From IMG/VR virus record IMGVR_UViG_3300020183_000164, positions 1 through 42,541 of that record: a stretch of 42,541 nt of DNA. One strand, 5' to 3'. This DNA is from a virus. A program made the position numbers and the translations under genes. The notes under the pieces were generated by a model. It worked only from the letters and a program-made list of their open reading frames with translations, made no database searches and was not told the DNA's origin. The first letter of the stretch is position 1. Each line of letters opens with the position of its first letter. Shown piece after piece: positions 37,501 to 42,541 of the stretch.

Positions 37501-37759
37501 GATAGGCTCGCTGCTCTTTTAGGTACTCATTGATGCGTCCAGCCTCTGGCACACCCAACTGCTCAAGCCTCTCAACAATGTGCCACGTGAACTTAAGAGC
37601 CTGTAGACTTTCATTCTTAAATTTGTTATAGGCATCCGAGGACATATCCAGAGCAGTCTGGATTGGGCCAGCAAGAAACTCTCCCACCGCCTGACGAGGG
37701 CGGGATACGCTAGGAGTTGAGCCACTTAGAGCGCAGTAGGATTTAGGTATCTTAGCCAC
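34562..37759 (-). CDS. Large internal virion / ejection-type protein
   Basis: A 1065-aa protein, last gene of the virion operon. It is helical, with a positively charged N-terminal region and several amphipathic or hydrophobic stretches in the second half (LGFLWYLGLNPASALVNMLQV near 500-520, MMGGSALMSGVIGMPFYYII near 750-770). Long multi-helical proteins with late hydrophobic segments are typical of podoviral ejection proteins, which build a channel across the envelope. It also resembles the large polyvalent proteins of environmental phages. No lytic catalytic motif was recognised. Its start overlaps the previous gene end. Confidence 0.7.
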   Translation of the reverse strand: MAKIPKSYCALSGSTPSVSRPRQAVGEFLAGPIQTALDMSSDAYNKFKNESLQALKFTWHIVERLEQLGVPEAGRINEYLKEQRAYREKMMRYAETVIGPMVRMHSVSKEAAAKLDEIGAIATIAEINPFNSKSRYAANNKDLSEELRKLNLDKVEIDNVKMSKTEAWDLLNAELKQADAIFEKDWKAQNGAKPIPPEIMPSANLKSLFDSYQYFRRQLLRGIIQAYKDRAGEGNLKDSQVSPELFETIEKTKDEFAKANNDAYLKLLRSGRYVVNTYEVTGTDPDTGEPQLTVNESKFFESRAEARRYAQDQEKTLGRDFVKAFKKSNIEQLLYTPGGRAPVNAFFDKIKPALAAIKPISTPGSSTYNQEVEMIDNLRDKVQQASLLLFPETSIRRDLIAKRKGTEGFMRDMLKVYSVMADRYSNQISQLQYSGAISRDLTNLRNIVEEKGDKRFRSRDEQDEAIELATELTRRVMRVQEPPTLGDQLANNINQLGFLWYLGLNPASALVNMLQVPGVALPWLSARFTGQVSNFTELTRAYRTLSKFGTSYISEGTVSERLDQLKTLNQAELNKFFGDKAVKKGTALTVDEIEMLTALDNVGALRSGMQIYDIGSIANIGGAYPGSFAHAMYLFQKYAGTAFQKAELVNRETTALAAYRLARSKPMIGKDKPMTHEEAIKFAEQAVEKSQGAYASDQAGRVFMNPAIRVILMFKKFPAHMATIYIRMFQEMFGKLDPNLTPEQQKNIRTIARRQFTYMMGGSALMSGVIGMPFYYIIRDVMNTIFGDEDEPYSFDLELRDFLIDNFGNTVGNAMYRGSLGVAGADIGSRVSYESSFLLGGTEKLPFIGGVMGLRDIKQGKDAQETVRNAMVESLGAGAGIVDGVFRGYDQMVKGEVFRGIEAATPAFIRNPMKAYRFSTEGVLTSRGDPIIEDITTREIIFQALGLTPQRLSSQYKINNQIKDIEQEILQRRMSLLDQYAKAVRERDREARSEVMEEIREFSRLNPYKGVAIDSKTIQRSLAKRESVSQETEKGIFIAKGLRSKFAPYQDIEDLLIEQDLFDED

Positions 37760-40481
37760 AAACGTCCTTTGTAACTTTAGCCGCTACTTTATTGCCCGTA
37801 TCAGCGTTGCCTGTTGCATCTTTAGCCGCCTTCATCTCGGCAGCGTTCTTGGGGGTAGCCCGCTCACGCACATCTTTTAAGGTCTCAAATATATTACTAG
37901 CCCGCTGGAGTGCTGAGTCTTGCTCAGTTTGTGACAGTTTAGGATTAGTTGAGTCCTTAGTTGCTTGAGCATAAGCACCTGCTAACTGAGAAAGTTCTTT
38001 TGATATGGTTGTATCTTTAGACTCTTCAGCTAAGTTAATAAATTCGTTTAGATCCTCGGCCAGCCCACTTTCTGGGTCAACCCCCGCCAGCATATCCCGC
38101 ATCTGCGCCGTGTATTTTTCGTACGGTTGACCCGTAGGTGCTTTGCGTGAACGAGGTGCTTTGGGCGGAGGGGCTGGTGTGGGTGCGGCAGCGGTTTTTT
38201 CTGCTTGTATGCGGGCTACTTCTTCTGGGTTATTCTTTATGTATTCAGCCTTAGCCTTGTCAAACTCAAATAGCAAGCCACCAGCCTCTCCGTCAAGCAT
38301 CTGCCGTTTTTCTAACAACTCTTGTTTTCTTTTATAACGAGGCGACCCATATTGCACCCGTTGAAGAGTCATTATTTCTTCTTGGGCTTCAGCAGATTGA
38401 CGCATTAAATCGTCAATTTTATCTTTCATGGCTTTAATAGCCATGTAGGCTTCGCTGCGCTCACCGGCTTTTGGTGTAGCGCTAGACGCTACAGGGGCGG
38501 CGGCAGTTGGTTCAGGGGTTGGGGCAACTTCTGTTGTGGCTTCGGGCGCAGGGGGTTGCGCTTCAGCCTGTTGGGTCTGTAGATAAGTTGTTTCTGCCTG
38601 AGCCAAAGCGTCCGTTGGAGACATAGTGGTCTCCAAGTCTTCAGCAGCCTGCGTAATCTCGGCTACGGCATCGGGGTTATTCGGGTACCGGGCAGCCAAG
38701 TCTTTATAGAGTTGCGTCCGAACATCTTGAGCCTGTTGGGCAGCGACAGTCTCCTTAGCCGGGGGCACGCCTAGTTTCTTATTTATGTATTCCTGTGCCT
38801 CTGCCTCAGTCTTAAACGTTTTTTTGGTGTCGTATTTGCTAGTCTGTTTGTTAAATACGGTAAACACCTCGGGCTTCATTGGGTCAGACTGAATCTCTAA
38901 GTCTTCAGGCATAAGCACTTCTGGACCAGCGTTGCCTCTTTTCTCTTGCTCAAGTTGCCTGTCGATATGCTTTTGAGCGTTCTCGGCACTGGCAAAGTTG
39001 CGATCAACGGCGTTTCTGCCCGTAACAGGATTAAACACCACGAACTTTTTGGGATCGGTGGGGGACTGCTGCACCACAAAATTAGTCGGTGAGTTAACAG
39101 CCTGCTTTGGATTAAAGAACGCCTCGTAAGTTTTTAAAGCAGCCGTTAGCGTTTCGTACTCTTTGATCTTGTTAGCCAGCGTATCTGGCTCCATCAACTT
39201 AGAGTCACGTTTGATCTCTTCGCCTAACTTAAGGCGATCATTCCTAAACATACTAAGAAGCGCCGTGCCAATAGTCTCGTTGCCGGTATCAGCCTCAAGC
39301 ACGTCCTTCATTGGGATACTGACTCGTTGTTTGCCACCAATGTTGATGGACTTGGCCTCTGGGTCAATCCCAAGACGGTCTAACAAGTCAGGTGTGTATT
39401 TTAAAAAGTTGCCTTGGTCGTCTGTCAGGTCAAACGTGGGAGCGTCAATCTGGATCTGTTTACTGTAGTTGTCCCACTCTTGCCCGATGTTTACCGACTT
39501 ACCTTGGACGGCATCAGCAACCTGCTTGATATAGTCTTTGTTGTAAACACCTTTACGTACGTTGCCAGCATAGGTAGAAGCACCGCCAATCGGACCACCA
39601 AGCAGGCCACCGCCTACCGCAGACTCAAAGTATTCTTCTAGCGCATCATCACTTGCCAAGTCTAGGCCAGCACCAAATCTCTCCAACGCTTGCTGCGCGA
39701 CCTCTTGGGCGGCTTCAAACGCAGCACCCGTAGCAACACCAGCGGCAATACTCTTTTTGCCAAGCAGTCTTTTAGCACCTGCTTCTGGCCCTTCCTTAGC
39801 AGTAATCTCAGCAACTTCTTTAGCAACCTTCTCGGCACTCTCCCTGCCAGCCAGACCAATCATCTCGCCCAGTGGGCGGAATAGACGGAATCCAGCCACA
39901 TCCAGTCCAGCCTGCGCCATAGAAGTCAGACCTATCTTGGTGGCATCAGGCAGTTCAGGTGCCTTACCTTCTTTAACTCTAGTCTCTTGTACTCCTGCCT
40001 GACGAGTTGTTGTGTTAGTTAGATATTGAGCACCAGCGGCGGTTAGGAACGCACCTGTGGCAGCAAAGGGTTTTAAGGGTACAGGAGCAAATTTAGCAGC
40101 AGCGGCAGAAGCGGCAACAGGGGCTGCAATAAAGCCAAGCGCAGAACCAGCCTGCTCTTTAACAAATCTACCTAAGCCTCCTAACCCCTCAATATCTTTA
40201 ACACGTTGATATTCGTATTCAGACTCACCAGCCTCGGCAGCAGCCTTGCGGCGCTCTCCAGTTGGTCTAGCAAGATATTGAACGGCTTCAGGCAAACCAC
40301 CTAGAGTCGAAATGCCTTCGCCAAATCCACCAGTAAACCCGGCTTCTTCTTTTGGTATAGGCGGCATCTCTCCGGCGGGAAACAACTTATCCGCCAAGGC
40401 AGCATACATCTCAAAGTCGGGTGTCCCCTTGGGGAACACCAGCGGCTCTTTTAACGCTGGGTGTCTAAGTACCCGAGCCAT
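37752..40481 (-). CDS. Large internal virion protein, polyvalent type
   Basis: A 909-aa protein. The N-terminal part is Gly/Ala-rich with amphipathic stretches (LGFIAAPVAASAAAAKFAPV, about residues 114-133) and AAGVATGAAFEAAQEVAQQALERFG (about 246-270), which resembles large polyvalent proteins. The middle carries a repeated module: FVVFNPVTGRNAVDRNFASAENAQKHIDRQLEQ and FTVFNKQTSKYDTKKTFKTEAEAQEYINKKLG. A Pro/Ala/Thr linker and a helical end follow. It is probably ejected with DNA. The exact role is unknown. Confidence 0.7.
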   Translation of the reverse strand: MARVLRHPALKEPLVFPKGTPDFEMYAALADKLFPAGEMPPIPKEEAGFTGGFGEGISTLGGLPEAVQYLARPTGERRKAAAEAGESEYEYQRVKDIEGLGGLGRFVKEQAGSALGFIAAPVAASAAAAKFAPVPLKPFAATGAFLTAAGAQYLTNTTTRQAGVQETRVKEGKAPELPDATKIGLTSMAQAGLDVAGFRLFRPLGEMIGLAGRESAEKVAKEVAEITAKEGPEAGAKRLLGKKSIAAGVATGAAFEAAQEVAQQALERFGAGLDLASDDALEEYFESAVGGGLLGGPIGGASTYAGNVRKGVYNKDYIKQVADAVQGKSVNIGQEWDNYSKQIQIDAPTFDLTDDQGNFLKYTPDLLDRLGIDPEAKSINIGGKQRVSIPMKDVLEADTGNETIGTALLSMFRNDRLKLGEEIKRDSKLMEPDTLANKIKEYETLTAALKTYEAFFNPKQAVNSPTNFVVQQSPTDPKKFVVFNPVTGRNAVDRNFASAENAQKHIDRQLEQEKRGNAGPEVLMPEDLEIQSDPMKPEVFTVFNKQTSKYDTKKTFKTEAEAQEYINKKLGVPPAKETVAAQQAQDVRTQLYKDLAARYPNNPDAVAEITQAAEDLETTMSPTDALAQAETTYLQTQQAEAQPPAPEATTEVAPTPEPTAAAPVASSATPKAGERSEAYMAIKAMKDKIDDLMRQSAEAQEEIMTLQRVQYGSPRYKRKQELLEKRQMLDGEAGGLLFEFDKAKAEYIKNNPEEVARIQAEKTAAAPTPAPPPKAPRSRKAPTGQPYEKYTAQMRDMLAGVDPESGLAEDLNEFINLAEESKDTTISKELSQLAGAYAQATKDSTNPKLSQTEQDSALQRASNIFETLKDVRERATPKNAAEMKAAKDATGNADTGNKVAAKVTKDVCG

Positions 40482-40483
40482 TT

Positions 40484-41923
40484 TTAGTCTTCAGTATCTT
40501 CTATGCTTGCGCCAGTACCCCGAGCAATAGACATACCTATGAGACCTCTAAGCATTCGGATATTTGTCTGTAGTTCGGCAATTCTGATTTTATTTTTAGG
40601 ATCTTTAGGATCAAGATCACTTAATTGCTGCTGAAAACTATTTAACTCCATAGTAGCCTTTACAGGGTCAATTCTTGGACCGCCACCACCTGCAGCCCTA
40701 GCCCTAGCCGCAAGACCAAGATATTCTATTTGCTTTTCTTTAAGGTCAAGCCCACGCAACTGATTGTTGGCTGTAAATATATCTTTCTTAGCCGCCCTAG
40801 CCTGCGTCTCTGCGTCTTTAATATCACCACGCATGTACTGCTCTTGGGCCAGAGCAAACCGTTCTTCACTTTCAGCCAGTTTATCCAAGGCTTCGGTCTT
40901 TTGACGTTGTACGTTCGAGGCCGCTTTACTCATAGCAGATAACGTGGGCGCTGCAACATCAAGCAATCCCACTAACCCACGGCGTCCAGTTGGTCTGGCC
41001 TTACCAGCGGCTTCAGAGCCAGCCGAAAGAACTTCGCTATCAAGAGCCTTACCAAATGTCTCTTCTAGTTTTTTCTTGCGTGACTCTCTAATTTCTTTTG
41101 CTTTGGCTCCAAACTCACCGAGTCCGGCTTCTTTTTCCAATTCACGGCGTTTTCTTAAAATTGATTCCACGTCAGTGTCTAGATCTAGTCCAGATGTGCC
41201 AGAACGTCTGCCTGCACCTGCTCCTTCGCCACGACCAGCACCACGGGTTATGTCTCTATCTACTTTAGGACGACCTTCTTGTCTGTCTTGGGCTTCGTAT
41301 TGTTTTTGTAATTCTTCTGAACTAAACCCTTCTTCGTCATCACCTAGTGCATCAAGACCAAACGGTATTCCGGCGGCAGTTCCAACACCTGCTGTGATAT
41401 AAGGATGCGCCTTTAATGCGCCAATTCCTCGTTTTCCGGCTTCCATACCAAGTTTTGGAAGAATCCGAGGTCCATACATGGAAAGAGCGCGAGCAGCCAA
41501 AGGAATTAACGCACCAACCGCATACCCCGGCACTTCACCGCCACGATCAAAGGCAATCATTCCACCACCAGCCACCTCGACAGGCTCGCCAAACTCAAGC
41601 GCACCCTGCTCGGCCTGCGCTACAAGGTTGTTAAGACCCATGCGGTCATCTGCGGCTAACTTATCCATAAACTTCTGTTGGGCAAGAGAGGCGAGTTTTT
41701 TATCGGCAATCGTTTCATCCTCTTTACCAGCGGTCATCGCTTGCTTTTTAGCCTCACTCATTAGGCGCATACGCTCGCGCTTAGATATTTCCGTAAGGGC
41801 TAACGATCCAAAAGCGGGAGAGGAAGTCAATGCAGCGAGTTCTCTGTCCCCCATAAACGGGACCTGCCGCAACATGGATATGAAGTCGGCGCTTGGTTGT
41901 ACGGAACGACTAGCCTGTGCCAT
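40484..41923 (-). CDS. Internal virion / ejection-type protein
   Basis: A 479-aa protein with a helical N-terminus, a Gly-rich segment EVAGGGMIAFDRGGEVPGYAVG (about 115-137) of a type often seen in environmental phage virion proteins, a hydrophobic helix (IPLAARALSMYG), an Arg/Glu-rich middle and a long coiled coil (about 325-400). Position between two other large virion proteins and the absence of enzyme motifs suggest an ejected or internal protein. Confidence 0.65.
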   Translation of the reverse strand: MAQASRSVQPSADFISMLRQVPFMGDRELAALTSSPAFGSLALTEISKRERMRLMSEAKKQAMTAGKEDETIADKKLASLAQQKFMDKLAADDRMGLNNLVAQAEQGALEFGEPVEVAGGGMIAFDRGGEVPGYAVGALIPLAARALSMYGPRILPKLGMEAGKRGIGALKAHPYITAGVGTAAGIPFGLDALGDDEEGFSSEELQKQYEAQDRQEGRPKVDRDITRGAGRGEGAGAGRRSGTSGLDLDTDVESILRKRRELEKEAGLGEFGAKAKEIRESRKKKLEETFGKALDSEVLSAGSEAAGKARPTGRRGLVGLLDVAAPTLSAMSKAASNVQRQKTEALDKLAESEERFALAQEQYMRGDIKDAETQARAAKKDIFTANNQLRGLDLKEKQIEYLGLAARARAAGGGGPRIDPVKATMELNSFQQQLSDLDPKDPKNKIRIAELQTNIRMLRGLIGMSIARGTGASIEDTED

Positions 41924-41933
41924 GTTTTACTCC

Positions 41934-42541
41934 TTAACCATATGCTCTGTACAAGTTCAATCCAGCAAGCCCTGACTGTATGGCACTTTGGGCTGTGGAA
42001 GGAGCGGCCTCATAAACTGCTTTACCTCCGGTCCCTGCTAAGTTAGCGGAGCCACGCAAAATATCTGACATGAAACCAAGTTGAGCATACGGATAACGTT
42101 GTTGCTGTAAAAAGTCTTGATAGTCAATATCCAGTTTAGCCTGTTGATCAGCACGGCTAAGACCACCAAAGGCTTCTTGTGCTCTAGCCAAGTTAAGGGC
42201 CTGTTGTTGCTGACCAATACCCAGTTGTCCTAATGTAGCCGCAGCCTGTGTGGCAGCCTGTGCACCTTGTAAACCAAGCCCAGCACCAAACTGACGAGAC
42301 TGCTCACCCATACGTTGAGACTCTAAATTAGCCAACTGATTTAAACGTTGTGCCTCAAGACCTTGTTGAGCACCTAACTGTTGAACACCAAGCCGAGCAG
42401 CCAGATTTTGCGCTCCAGCCTCTTGACCAAGGCGTTGAGTTTGTAATCCAGCCTGTAGCCCCCTGCCTTGTTGCGCTTCAAACATTCTCTGAGCAGCATC
42501 AAACGCAGCCTGTGAACCTGTAGCCTGAATATCAGCAAGGC
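41934..42541 (-). CDS. Ejection-type protein, C-terminal part (continues at 58-1)
   Basis: The frame stays open to the right end and continues in frame at position 1, to a start at 58, for a 221-aa protein. It is rich in Gln, Ala, Leu and Gly with repeated QQLGAQQGLEAQRL and LGQLGIGQQQQALNLA segments, then YPYAQLGFMSDILRGSANLAGTGG. This pattern recalls helical DNA-transfer proteins of podoviruses. The internal Met at 42485 is probably not the true start. The role is inferred from composition and position. Confidence 0.75.
   Translation of the reverse strand, partial: LADIQATGSQAAFDAAQRMFEAQQGRGLQAGLQTQRLGQEAGAQNLAARLGVQQLGAQQGLEAQRLNQLANLESQRMGEQSRQFGAGLGLQGAQAATQAAATLGQLGIGQQQQALNLARAQEAFGGLSRADQQAKLDIDYQDFLQQQRYPYAQLGFMSDILRGSANLAGTGGKAVYEAAPSTAQSAIQSGLAGLNLYRAYG

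Overview
The window reads as a complete, circularly closed genome of a tailed double-stranded DNA phage, about 42.5 kb, most likely infecting a Gram-negative bacterium. It encodes terminase, portal, capsid and ejection-type virion proteins, a phage family-A DNA polymerase and a primase-helicase. No rRNA, tRNA, ribosomal protein, integrase, RNA polymerase or sigma factor gene was found. Closure is supported directly: the minus-strand frame that runs off the right end (41934-42541) continues in frame from position 1 to a start with a ribosome binding site at 58.

Layout. All virion genes are on the minus strand and form one block across the window ends. Read in transcription order from about 10.9 kb they are: small terminase candidate, large terminase, portal, a 74-aa protein, a GroES-like co-chaperonin, a scaffold candidate, a 146-aa protein, a decoration-type protein, the major capsid protein, a chain of small proteins (three sharing one C-terminal tag), and then (42.5 to 34.6 kb) four large ejection-type proteins. 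All other genes are on the plus strand from 11.2 to 34.5 kb. The two blocks diverge at 10.9-11.2 kb and converge on terminators at 34.51-34.56 kb.

Plus strand. From 11.2 to 17.3 kb lie small early genes in separately promoted units. Every unit is preceded by a sequence matching ECF (sigma-E type) promoters: four are exactly GGAACT(T/A)-N16-TCTAA and two are close variants. Three early genes end in strong intrinsic terminators, and two of these genes are 172-aa tandem paralogs with duplicated leaders. An AT-rich gap at 13.5-13.8 kb with a 31-bp inverted repeat and iteron-like copies is the best origin candidate. From 17.3 to 20.5 kb is a MoxR-type AAA+ ATPase, a metallopeptidase/VWA protein and a third partner. 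From 20.5 to 34.3 kb are replication and recombination genes: VRR-NUC nuclease, AT-hook protein, methyltransferase and glycosyltransferase, DNA polymerase, Cas4-like nuclease, HNH-like protein, SNF2-type helicase, a likely ssDNA-binding protein, an HTH protein and a primase-helicase.

A degenerate palindrome, roughly AATCACA-N1..3-TGTGATT or its variant AAAGTAACAATGTGATT, occurs about 17 times between 11.87 and 22.07 kb, in intergenic and coding DNA. I saw no comparable copies in the virion half or downstream of 22.1 kb. Together with the sigma-E-like promoters it suggests an undescribed regulatory network for the early genes. No recognisable tail tube, tail fibre, endolysin or classical holin gene was found, which is notable for a closed genome.
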